This document shows, piece after piece, positions 1-5,038 of a DNA stretch of 9,663 nucleotides. The notes beneath the pieces were generated by a model. It was not told the origin of the DNA. It did no database searches and worked only from the letters and a program-made list of their open reading frames with translations. Every line of letters starts with the position of its first letter. Positions within the stretch are counted from its first letter, which is position 1. Both the position numbers and the translations under genes were made by a program. This stretch comes from JBKQWK01 sp052139595 (lineage in GTDB: Bacteria > Actinomycetota > Thermoleophilia > UBA2241): positions 1 through 9,663 of the forward strand of contig JBKQWK010000122.1 in assembly GCA_052139595.1 (NCBI GenBank), given 5' to 3'.

Positions 1-290
1 CCGGTCACTCGCCGCGTGCCGCAGTTGTAAACGCCGGCCGAAAAGGTCAACACTGAACACGGTATCTTAGCTGCTTGTTTGACCTCTTTCCAGGGCCCTG
101 CGGCGGGGCTCTTGTGAGCCGGTTTCGCCGACGATCCCGAGACGATCACGGTCACCATTACGCTGGCCTAAAAGGCAACAGCGTTTGCACCGGACTACGT
201 GACCTGCCGTCGTCGCAAAAGAGGCCAGTATGCTGGTATGAATGAAGAGGTGCCGGCGGGATGCCGACGTCGCTCCAGCCTTCCGGCGAC
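1..290. other. Region without a recognisable gene
   Basis: I see no convincing coding frame here. The open frames are short, biased in composition and overlap one another in different frames, as expected by chance in high-GC DNA. Small structures are visible: an interrupted inverted repeat AAAAGGTCAA (41-50) / TTTGACCTCTTT (78-89), and the 10-base palindrome CAGGGCCCTG (91-100). Neither has a clear function. The region directly follows, on the minus strand, the end of a degraded methylase-like reading frame, so it is probably decayed sequence or an intergenic gap reaching past the window edge. Confidence 0.4.
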
Positions 291-401
291 TTACCTCTTA
301 TCGAAACTCGCCTCGACCATGACAATCTCGTCATCGGTGAGGCCGAAAAGCTGATAAACAAGCATGTCCACCCGATTCTCCCACCGCGCCCTGGCGGCGA
401 T
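291..401 (-). pseudogene. C-terminal remnant of an Eco57I/N6-adenine DNA methylase-like protein
   Basis: Reading the minus strand into the TAA at 291-293 gives a tail containing ENRVDMLVYQLFGLTDDEI followed by VMVEASFDKR. The pattern (I/V)D-x-LVY-x-L(Y/F)GLT-x-(D/E)EI-x-x-VE is the usual very end of type IIG / Eco57I-class restriction-methylase proteins, where a C-terminal helix pair carries 'DrLVYeLYGLTeeEI..VE'. Upstream of about residue AAIAAR the same frame turns into Pro/Ala-rich sequence with no methylase motifs (no FxGxG, no NPPY), and no other frame continues the domain. I read it as the end of a gene whose body has been deleted or scrambled. The family call rests on this short motif only; a real short protein ending this way cannot be excluded. 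Confidence 0.45.
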
Positions 402-616
402 CGCAGCGACTGCGAAGTGACAGGGTCTTGCAGGCGTCGGCGGCCAACCCCTGCAAAGAGAAGGCTCGGCGAAAGGCCGAACCGGTAACGAGATCTCTGC
501 CGGGGGTGAGGTTGCGCCGGTCGTGGCCGCGCAGGGGGGGTGCGCTTGTGGCCACGGCACGTGAGGGCGGTTCTGGTTACCCTCACCCGGCGCTTCCTCA
601 CTCCGGCAACTTTGCG
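402..616. other. Intergenic region downstream of the permease gene
   Basis: No supported gene. Two stem-loops can be drawn. One is TTGCAGG/CCTGCAA around 423-456. The other, at 523-555, has arms GTGGCC+GCGCA and TGCGC+GGCCAC around a run of seven G with a TTGT bulge. The second lies about 60 bases past the stop codon of the minus-strand permease and might help end its transcript, but no U-run follows on that strand. Confidence 0.3.
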
Positions 617-1645
617 TCAATTGTGCGAAAGCAGTGCTTCCTGACCGGGGCCAGAAGGGGCAGCGGCACGGTCAAAGAAGCCGTGCAGTCGCGGCGTAAG
701 CTTCAGGTAGAGCACGAGGAGCATGATCTGAAAGATCGGCATCGTTGCTGCTGGGACCGCCACCAGGGGTGAAAAGGCCATGGCAGCGATGGCCACGGCG
801 GTGCCGTTGTTCTTACCGGTCGAAGCGAAAACGACGGCCATATGGTCGCGGTAGGAGAGATGGCGCCAGCGGTCGACGAAGGTCACAAGGAGCAGCGTCA
901 GGCCGGTGAAGAGCGCGTTGGGGACCAGCAAGAGCAGAACCGTCGACCACTTCGCCAGAAGCATGTTTGTCTTCGAGAAGAAGATCAGGAAGACGATCGC
1001 GAACATGGCCAGCATTGACAGCGAAGCGAGCAGAGGCTGCAGGCGCTTCACGATCTGTTCACCGCGCGCTCGGGTGAGAAACCGGCGAGTTAAGTAGCCG
1101 AGAATCATCGGGGCGATCAGCACGGTGACGATTGAGGTCAAGAGAGAGCTCATCGGCACGGGCACGTGGTAGCGGGCGGCGAAGATACTCATCCACAGGG
1201 GAACCGCACCGACCGAGAGCACGAAACTGGCGGCGACAATGACGGTGGCCAGTTCGATGTCACCGGCGGCCAGGCCGGTGTAGGCGATGCTCATGCTGGT
1301 GCAGGGCACGACCATGACGAGCAAGAAGCCGAGCGAGAGCATCGGGTCATGCAGAAGCAGGCGGGCAAGGACGTAGCCGACAAGGGGCGCCCAGATGAAG
1401 TTGAAGGCGAGGCCCAGTGCCAGAGCCTTGAGTTTGCGACCTGCTTTGGCCAGAGCGTCAAAGCGAACGTTGACCATCATTGGATAAATGATGAGGAAAA
1501 CGGCAATCGTGGTCAGGGTGCCGAGTTCACCGCCATGCGCTTTGGCCCATGTTTCAGACGGATAGCCAATTGCCAAAGCGACGACCATGACGGAAACCGT
1601 GTAGACGAGCAGCCAGCGATTGAGGTGACGTTGCAGTGATTGCAT
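617..1645 (-). CDS. ACR3 / bile acid:sodium symporter superfamily permease
   Basis: Integral membrane transporter of 342 residues with about ten hydrophobic segments, the usual size and layout of the BART/ACR3 group (arsenite or antimonite efflux; bile-acid-type Na+ symporters). ACR3-like signs are YPMMVNVRFDAL near residues 54-65, the segment MVVPCTSM with Cys115, and the following GLAAGDIELATVIVA, which parallels the 'PC.aM...w..LA.Gd.e.a.vLVA' block of ACR3 pumps, where the TM4 cysteine is essential. The late segment reads GKNNGTAVAIA instead of the ACR3 'NFFELAIAVA', so the substrate may not be arsenite. I chose the ATG at 1643-1645 because GGGAGGG lies five bases upstream. An in-frame ATG at 1697-1699 lies inside the promoter and would be upstream of the transcription start. 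No arsR, arsC or arsM lies nearby. Family confidence is good, substrate confidence low. Confidence 0.7.
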   Translation of the reverse strand: MQSLQRHLNRWLLVYTVSVMVVALAIGYPSETWAKAHGGELGTLTTIAVFLIIYPMMVNVRFDALAKAGRKLKALALGLAFNFIWAPLVGYVLARLLLHDPMLSLGFLLVMVVPCTSMSIAYTGLAAGDIELATVIVAASFVLSVGAVPLWMSIFAARYHVPVPMSSLLTSIVTVLIAPMILGYLTRRFLTRARGEQIVKRLQPLLASLSMLAMFAIVFLIFFSKTNMLLAKWSTVLLLLVPNALFTGLTLLLVTFVDRWRHLSYRDHMAVVFASTGKNNGTAVAIAAMAFSPLVAVPAATMPIFQIMLLVLYLKLTPRLHGFFDRAAAPSGPGQEALLSHN

Positions 1646-1648
1646 GAT

Positions 1649-1655
1649 CCCTCCC
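1649..1655 (-). promoter_or_regulatory. Ribosome binding site that sets the permease start
   Basis: On the minus strand GGGAGGG precedes the ATG at 1645 by three to five bases. It supports the shorter 342-residue protein over the in-frame ATG at 1699, which has no such site. Confidence 0.7.
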
Positions 1656-1665
1656 ACCACGAACA

Positions 1666-1692
1666 ACAGTAACAATTTATATAAATTACTGT
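1666..1692. promoter_or_regulatory. Imperfect palindrome over the permease -10 box (candidate operator)
   Basis: ACAGTAA (1666-1672) and TTACTGT (1686-1692) are exact inverted repeats flanking the central perfect palindrome ATTTATATAAAT (1675-1686). The two arms differ by a three-base insertion on one side. The element covers the -10 hexamer and predicted start, the usual position for a repressor site. AT-rich imperfect palindromes at such positions are typical for ArsR/SmtB or similar repressors, but no such regulator is encoded in the window, so the protein that binds is unknown. Confidence 0.45.
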
Positions 1693-1706
1693 ATATCACA
1701 TGTCAA
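1678..1706 (-). promoter_or_regulatory. Near-consensus sigma-70 promoter of the permease gene
   Basis: On the minus strand TTGACA (1706-1701) is followed after exactly 17 bases by TATATA (1683-1678). The predicted transcription start is near 1671, giving a leader of about 25 bases to the ATG at 1645. The stretch is markedly AT-rich against its GC-rich surroundings. Confidence 0.75.
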
Positions 1707-1755
1707 CAGGGGTGAAACCTTATTTGTGAAAGCTGATGCGGCAGGTATCGGAGAA

Positions 1756-1784
1756 CGGCGGATGGCGCGGCCGCCAACCCGCCG
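1756..1784. terminator. Stem-loop between ferredoxin 3' end and permease promoter
   Basis: CGGCGG (1756-1761) pairs with CCGCCG (1779-1784) and TGGCG (1763-1767) with CGCCA (1772-1776) around a CGGC loop, with small bulges. It sits about 50 bases past the ferredoxin stop codon on the minus strand. A strong GC stem in this place could mark the end of that transcript, but there is no U-run after it, so it is not a standard intrinsic terminator. Confidence 0.3.
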
Positions 1785-1835
1785 CTGAGACCGACCGCTG
1801 GCCGCGACGGCCGGCGCGGTGGCGAACGGTGAGCG

Positions 1836-2219
1836 TCAGCCGTGGATCAGCTGAGGCAGGCACTTCACACACACCCAGATGCTGTCGCCCTGTGAGCGGG
1901 CAGGGAACAGGATCGCCTCAGTCTCGCTGCGGCCGCAGTTGAAACAGGTCTGGGTGATGACTTGCTTGGTGGCGAGCTTTTCCGCGGCCAGGCTCGCGGC
2001 GAGTTCTTCGTCGAACTCGGGCACATCGCGCTTCTCGACAGTGAGCGCTCCCTCTGGGCAGACGGCCAGACAGAAGCCGGCTCCGTCGCAGAGTTCCTCC
2101 TTCATGACCCTGGCTTTGCCGTTGACGATCTCGATCGCGCCTTCGACACAGGGCGTAACACACAGGCCGCAGCCGGTGCAGAGGTCCTCGTCGATCTTGA
2201 CAATGCTGCGTACTGCCAT
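1836..2219 (-). CDS. 4Fe-4S ferredoxin-like protein with C-terminal CxxC pair
   Basis: A 127-residue soluble electron-transfer type protein. The N-terminal half (residues 8-64) is a double 4Fe-4S ferredoxin fold. The first motif is complete (Cys14, 17, 20, 24 in CTGCGLCVTPC). The second reads CDGAGFCLAVCPEGA with Cys44, 50 and 54, and Ala47 where the second cysteine should be. By analogy with classic 2[4Fe-4S] ferredoxins, cluster I (14/17/20/54) is intact and cluster II has three ligands. This 'CDGxGxC...CPEGA' version is characteristic of small ferredoxins of anaerobes. After a charged linker (65-88) follow CFNC (92-95) and CVKC (117-120), a probable zinc-ribbon or further metal site. The ATG at 2217-2219 has GGGAGA close upstream. 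Redox partner unknown. Its promoter carries an Fnr-type box, so anaerobic or nitrogen-oxide control is likely. Confidence 0.85.
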   Translation of the reverse strand: MAVRSIVKIDEDLCTGCGLCVTPCVEGAIEIVNGKARVMKEELCDGAGFCLAVCPEGALTVEKRDVPEFDEELAASLAAEKLATKQVITQTCFNCGRSETEAILFPARSQGDSIWVCVKCLPQLIHG

Positions 2220-2364
2220 ATGAATCTCCCTCTTTGGTGTGCCGGACGCGAGTGGCGTCAGACAATAGATTGCTGTGATTCGGCATCAGGTGGAGACTGC
2301 TCGCACCCCGCCTCAGATGAAGGCCGCTCCCGCGTGGCGCGGCGGCATCATTGCACTCTTGCGA

Positions 2365-2413
2365 TAGTGTAAATATAACGGCCACGGTGGTGATTGTCTT
2401 TGACTTACGTCAA
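2365..2413 (-). promoter_or_regulatory. Fnr/Dnr-type class II promoter of the ferredoxin gene
   Basis: TTGAC-TTAC-GTCAA (2400-2413) is a perfect 5-4-5 inverted repeat fitting the Fnr/Nnr/Dnr consensus TTGAY-N4-RTCAA. On the minus strand TATATT (2377-2372) matches five of six -10 bases and predicts a start at 2365. The box centre (2406.5) then lies at -41.5, the standard position for class II activation by Crp/Fnr proteins, and there is no good -35 hexamer, as expected of an activator-dependent promoter. The leader to the ATG at 2219 is about 146 bases. The regulator encoded at 3027-3698 is an obvious candidate. Confidence 0.7.
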
Positions 2414-2430
2414 GACGCGTTGGCTGGAGC

Positions 2431-2502
2431 GTCAGCTCCACGGTCAGCTCGGGCGTTAACTCCGAGGTCAGCTCCGACGTCAACGCGAACGTCAGCGCAT
2501 GT
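2431..2502. repeat. Six tandem degenerate 12-bp repeats
   Basis: Units start at 2431, 2443, 2455, 2467, 2479 and 2491: GTCAGCTCCACG, GTCAGCTCGGGC, GTTAACTCCGAG, GTCAGCTCCGAC, GTCAACGCGAAC, GTCAGCGCATGT. All begin GT(C/T)A(G/A)C. The array lies between the divergent promoters of the ferredoxin and SHOCT-protein genes. In the phase of the units it could encode a four-residue repeat V-(S/N)-(S/A)-x, but I find no start codon with a ribosome site for it and a stop follows at 2509. Confidence 0.7.
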
Positions 2503-2534
2503 GCCCCGTGAGGTTCATGGTCGTAACAAAGTCA

Positions 2535-2575
2535 CTTCACAAGATCTTCACAGGTGGCGAGGATACTGTTGTAAA
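2535..2575 (+). promoter_or_regulatory. Promoter with TTCACA direct repeat upstream of the SHOCT gene
   Basis: TTCACA occurs at 2536-2541 and again at 2547-2552, an 11-base direct repeat (TTCACA-AGATC-TTCACA). The second copy doubles as a -35 (five of six to TTGACA) followed after 17 bases by TGTAAA (2570-2575). Two half-sites 11 bases apart with the proximal one on the -35 is the architecture bound by OmpR/PhoB/PhoP-type response regulators. The -10 is weak, fitting an activated promoter. The leader to the ATG at 2628 would be about 45 bases. Confidence 0.45.
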
Positions 2576-2627
2576 CAGCGGACCCGACTCGCTGGTTAGG
2601 CTCGCTGATCAACAGAAAGGATGAACT

Positions 2628-2924
2628 ATGTACTTCGGTCGCATGCATGAAGTCGGTTGGGGCGGCGGATGGGAAGTGTTGATGATCATCGGCATGGTCG
2701 CATTCTGGATCCTTGTCGTCGCCGTCGTTGTGGCGGTGATCCGCGGCGGCTGGGGCTGGGGTTCGCGATCGCCGCGACCGTCGCGGTCGGCGATGGCGCC
2801 ACCGCCGGCGCCGACAGCAGTCAAGCCGCCCGAATCGGCGCTCGACATTCTCAAGCGCCGTTACGCCGCCGGCGAAATCGACAAGGCGGAGTTCGACGCC
2901 AAAAAGCACGATTTAATGGAGTGA
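2628..2924 (+). CDS. Small SHOCT-domain membrane protein
   Basis: A 98-residue protein: a Gly/Trp-rich N-terminus (MYFGRMHEVGWGGGW), one strongly hydrophobic segment at about residues 16-39, a Trp/Gly and Pro/Ala-rich linker, then a SHOCT domain at about 68-98 (ALDILKRRYAAGEIDKAEFD...). SHOCT is a short C-terminal helical-pair domain thought to serve in oligomerisation or protein interaction. A one-TM-plus-SHOCT protein of 70-100 residues is a common bacterial architecture without an established biochemical role. AGAAAGGA ends six bases before the ATG. It is monocistronic: its 3' end faces the convergent regulator gene across a perfect palindrome. Confidence 0.8.
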   Translation: MYFGRMHEVGWGGGWEVLMIIGMVAFWILVVAVVVAVIRGGWGWGSRSPRPSRSAMAPPPAPTAVKPPESALDILKRRYAAGEIDKAEFDAKKHDLME

Positions 2925-2937
2925 CCGACGCGTGATC

Positions 2938-2963
2938 CGGCGGGGTGCAGCTGCACCCCGCCG
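2938..2963. terminator. Perfect 26-bp palindrome between convergent genes
   Basis: CGGCGGGGTGCAG is followed directly by its exact reverse complement CTGCACCCCGCCG, 14 bases after the stop of the SHOCT gene and about 60 bases past the stop of the convergent regulator gene. The symmetric position suits a two-way transcript end. No U-run follows on either strand, so it may act as an RNA-end stabiliser or need Rho, or be a protein site. Confidence 0.45.
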
Positions 2964-3026
2964 CTGCGCATTGGCGGCGACAAGCCCCGCCGCCGCGCCG
3001 GCCGACGCAGTGGTCCTCGGCCGTCG

Positions 3027-3698
3027 CTAGAGGCCGACGTGCTGAGCGAGGTGGTCGAGTGCCGCTGCCGCTAGGATCGTAATGTTGTTGCCCTCGACGG
3101 CAATCGTGCCGGCGCGGACGAGCTGGTTGAGGGCCCGACTGAGGGTCTCGGGCACGGTGCCGAGGCGAGCTGCCAGCTCCTGCTTGCTCGTCGGTAAGGT
3201 CAGTACGTGGGTTTGGCCTTGACGCATCTCCTGACTGATGAGGTAGCGAGCCAGACGTGCCGGCACCGGCAGCAGTAATTCCTCAACACGCTGGTTGAGC
3301 ATCACCATGAGATTGGCCATGGCACCCAGAAGGGCGATGGCGATCTCGGGTTCGGCGGTCAGCACCTGGCGAAACTCGGCGACATCAAAGCGGTAGAGGG
3401 CGGTCTCGCTCATCGTTTCGGTGCTCGCCGGGTAGCGGTCGGTGAACAGCACAGACTCGCCGAACGTTTCGCCGGGATGCACGTGGCGGATGCTGGCCGT
3501 GCGTCCATCACGCAAGGATTTGTAGACCTTGACGCTACCGGCCGCGAGCAAGTAGTAGGCGCTCGCCGGCTGACCTTGCCAAAAGATCGGTCGACCTGCC
3601 GGCAGACGGAGCGGGTGGGCGACGGCAGCCAGCTTCGCAAGCTGATCGTCGCCGAGGCGGCTGAAGAGGGGCGCTGCTCTGAGATCGTCGCTGATCAT
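3027..3698 (-). CDS. Crp/Fnr-family transcriptional regulator (Dnr-like)
   Basis: A 223-residue regulator of normal Crp/Fnr length. Residues ~8-120 form a cyclic-nucleotide-binding-type beta barrel (FWQGQPASAYYLLAAGSVKVYK, then HPGETFGESVLF). Residues ~105-145 make the dimer helix, and ~165-215 the winged HTH (TSKQELAARLGTVPETLSRAL). The recognition helix carries E184..S187-R188, the E-xx-SR set that in Fnr/Dnr/Nnr proteins reads TTGA half-sites. There is no cysteine anywhere, so it cannot hold an Fnr-type Fe-S cluster. Dnr-type haem/NO sensing or another ligand is more likely (inference). A box it could bind lies in front of the ferredoxin gene about 1.3 kb away. The ATG at 3696-3698 lies only seven bases behind a TATACT -10, suggesting a leaderless mRNA. 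Confidence 0.9.
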   Translation of the reverse strand: MISDDLRAAPLFSRLGDDQLAKLAAVAHPLRLPAGRPIFWQGQPASAYYLLAAGSVKVYKSLRDGRTASIRHVHPGETFGESVLFTDRYPASTETMSETALYRFDVAEFRQVLTAEPEIAIALLGAMANLMVMLNQRVEELLLPVPARLARYLISQEMRQGQTHVLTLPTSKQELAARLGTVPETLSRALNQLVRAGTIAVEGNNITILAAAALDHLAQHVGL

Positions 3699-3705
3699 CG
3701 TTGCG

Positions 3706-3711
3706 AGTATA
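3706..3711 (-). promoter_or_regulatory. -10 box of the Crp/Fnr gene, implying leaderless mRNA
   Basis: On the minus strand TATACT (five of six to TATAAT) ends seven bases before the ATG. Transcription should begin at or one base before the start codon, and no Shine-Dalgarno sequence precedes it. No convincing -35 is seen (GGCAAA at the 17-base position). Confidence 0.45.
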
Positions 3712-3814
3712 CCGTGCCGAGTGGCCCGTTTGCCGCGTGCGGTAAGGGTAACTCCGCTGATTGACGGGATTGATGATCGCCCGCCGCAAATGCGCTCGGC
3801 TGCCGCAAGTTATG

Positions 3815-3858
3815 GTCAAACCGGCCGGTTGACGTAGTCCGGCCCGGCCAGCTACCAT
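3815..3858 (+). promoter_or_regulatory. Promoter of the B12-controlled ABC transporter operon, with palindrome on the -35
   Basis: TTGACG (3829-3834), an 18-base spacer and TACCAT (3853-3858) form a promoter directly before the riboswitch, with a start expected near 3865, exactly at the first paired base of the aptamer. The -35 is the right half of a near-perfect palindrome GTCAAACCGG/CCGGTTGAC (3815-3833). The same layout, including GGCCGGTT(T)GAC and an 18-base spacer, recurs before the second riboswitch. Confidence 0.6.
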
Positions 3859-3865
3859 CGAAACG

Positions 3866-4026
3866 CTTGGGGATGCCCGCGAGGGCTTCCAAGGGAAGCC
3901 GGTGAAAGCCCGGCGCGGACCCGCCGCTGTGACCGGGGACGAACGCCGCAAGTAGTCACTGTCAGCTCGCTGACGGGAAGACGCGGTCAGTAGGACGATC
4001 CGGGAGCCAGAAGACCTGTCCCCGAG
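3866..4026 (+). promoter_or_regulatory. Cobalamin riboswitch 1 (aptamer)
   Basis: All hallmark segments of the cobalamin (B12-element) class are present in order: GGGAAGCCGGTGAAAGCCCG (from 3893), the GACCCGCCGCTGTGACC core, GTCACTG in the middle, GTCAGTAGGACGA, and the B12 box AGCCAGAAGACCTG (4005-4018). The closing stem P1 is CTTGGGGA (3866-3873) with TCCCCGAG (4019-4026), one G-U pair. It lies between a promoter and a strong terminator and therefore should reduce transcription of the ABC operon when adenosylcobalamin binds. Confidence 0.95.
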
Positions 4027-4078
4027 TGCGCGTCGACGATGCCTTGCGTGGTAACCAGGGCAGCGCGGCGCGTGCTGT

Positions 4079-4131
4079 GGATTCGAATACGGGAATCCCG
4101 GGCCGAACGTAGTTTCGGTCCGGGATTTTTT
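4079..4131 (+). terminator. Riboswitch-controlled intrinsic terminator with candidate antiterminator
   Basis: AATCCCGGGCCGAA (4094-4107) pairs over 14 bases, one G-U, with TTCGGTCCGGGATT (4114-4127) around a six-base loop, and six T follow (4126-4131): a textbook intrinsic terminator 68 bases after the aptamer and just before the first gene. A competing hairpin, GGATTC (4079-4084) with GAATCC (4093-4098), would take up the 5' arm and is a possible antiterminator. Together these form a transcriptional expression platform for riboswitch 1. Confidence 0.9.
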
Positions 4132-4159
4132 GTTGTTCGAACTCGAAAGGCGGTGTGTT

Positions 4160-5038
4160 GTGCAGAAGCCGGGCAGCCAGGGGAGCGTCGGGTTGGCCGA
4201 GCCTCTTGCCGTGGCGCCGCATGTTCGTCGACTTGCTTGGCGGCGCGGGCAGCGCTGGCTGGGTCGCCTTGCCTTGCCCCTGATCCTGTTCGCCGCCGTT
4301 ACGGCACTGGTCGAGGGCATCGTGCGCTTAACTCACGTAGCTGCCTTCGTCTTTCCGCCACCTTCGGCAGTCCTCGCCGAGCTGGCCCGCGAGCCGGGGC
4401 TCTACGCGCGCAATGCTCTGGTGACCATGTATGAAGCTGGTGCCGGGCTCGGTCTGGGTGCCGTGGTGGCACTGCTGTTTGCCGCTGCGGCTCTGCACTC
4501 GCGTCTGCTCGACCGCCTGCTCACACCACTCGTCGTCGTCTCGCAAACGGTGCCGGTGATCGCTCTGGCGCCGCTGCTGGTCTTGTGGATTGGCTACGGG
4601 ACCATGCCGCGGGTGATCATCTGCGCTCTGATTGCCTTCTTTCCCATGGCCGTTACCGCTCTGCAGGGATTTCGCTCGACCGACCCGCAGCTGCTCCTGT
4701 TGCTGCGCTCGGTTGACGCGCGTCGCTGGGACGTCTTCTGGCGGGTACGTGTGCCCGGGGCGGCACCTTTCCTGGCGGCTGGCTTGCGCACCGGAGTTAC
4801 GTTGAGCCTCGTCGGCGCCGTCGTTGCCGAGTGGACCGGCTCGGACAGTGGGCTGGGCTACCTGGTGCTGAGCGCGAACGCCCGCCTGGCAACCGCGCAG
4901 GCGTTCGCCGCCGTCCTCGTGATCACCCTGCTCGGCCTTCTTGCTTACGGCGCCGTCGTCGTGCTCGAACGACGGCTTTGCTGGTGGACTTCTGCGCTCA
5001 CGAATCCGCAAACACGACAGACGAAAGGATCCGCATGA
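4160..5038 (+). CDS. ABC transporter permease, SsuC/TauC/ThiX type
   Basis: A 292-residue inner-membrane permease with about six hydrophobic segments and a BPD-type transport domain. The cytoplasmic EAA-like loop is visible near residues 184-205 (SVDARRWDVFWRVRVPGAAPFL), preceded by the family-typical APLLVLWIGYG...FFPMAVTALQGF. Relatives move sulfonates, taurine, nitrate or thiamine pyrimidine precursors. I take GTG at 4160 as the start because AAAGG (4146-4150) sits nine bases upstream. An in-frame TTG at 4130 falls in the terminator U-run. The gene is first in the B12-riboswitch-controlled operon, and its TGA overlaps the next ATG (ATGA, 5035-5038), implying translational coupling. Substrate unknown; the riboswitch points to a cobamide-related compound. 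Confidence 0.88.
   Translation: MQKPGSQGSVGLAEPLAVAPHVRRLAWRRGQRWLGRLALPLILFAAVTALVEGIVRLTHVAAFVFPPPSAVLAELAREPGLYARNALVTMYEAGAGLGLGAVVALLFAAAALHSRLLDRLLTPLVVVSQTVPVIALAPLLVLWIGYGTMPRVIICALIAFFPMAVTALQGFRSTDPQLLLLLRSVDARRWDVFWRVRVPGAAPFLAAGLRTGVTLSLVGAVVAEWTGSDSGLGYLVLSANARLATAQAFAAVLVITLLGLLAYGAVVVLERRLCWWTSALTNPQTRQTKGSA

Noticed and set aside
428..772. Plus-strand frame across 428-772
   Set aside because: Runs antisense into the permease 3' end, low-complexity Arg-rich product, no ribosome site.
1643..1699. Longer permease start at 1699 adding 18 residues
   Set aside because: The extra codons lie inside the promoter, upstream of the predicted transcription start, and only the ATG at 1645 has a ribosome site.
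1836..2385. Overlapping frames in the ferredoxin region and its leader
   Set aside because: The ferredoxin frame explains the conserved cysteine motifs; the others are Arg/Ser-rich shadows.
3761..3774. TTGAC-GGGA-TTGAT as an autoregulatory Fnr box of the regulator gene
   Set aside because: The half-sites are in direct, not inverted, orientation, and the centre lies near -68 from the predicted start, not a standard position.
4130..4159. TTG at 4130 as the permease start
   Set aside because: It falls in the terminator U-run and has no ribosome site; GTG at 4160 has AAAGG at usable distance.
4831..5034. Upstream extension of the binding protein inside the permease gene
   Set aside because: The extension is the permease sequence read in another frame. 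The ATG at 5035 has a good ribosome site and directly begins a lipoprotein signal.
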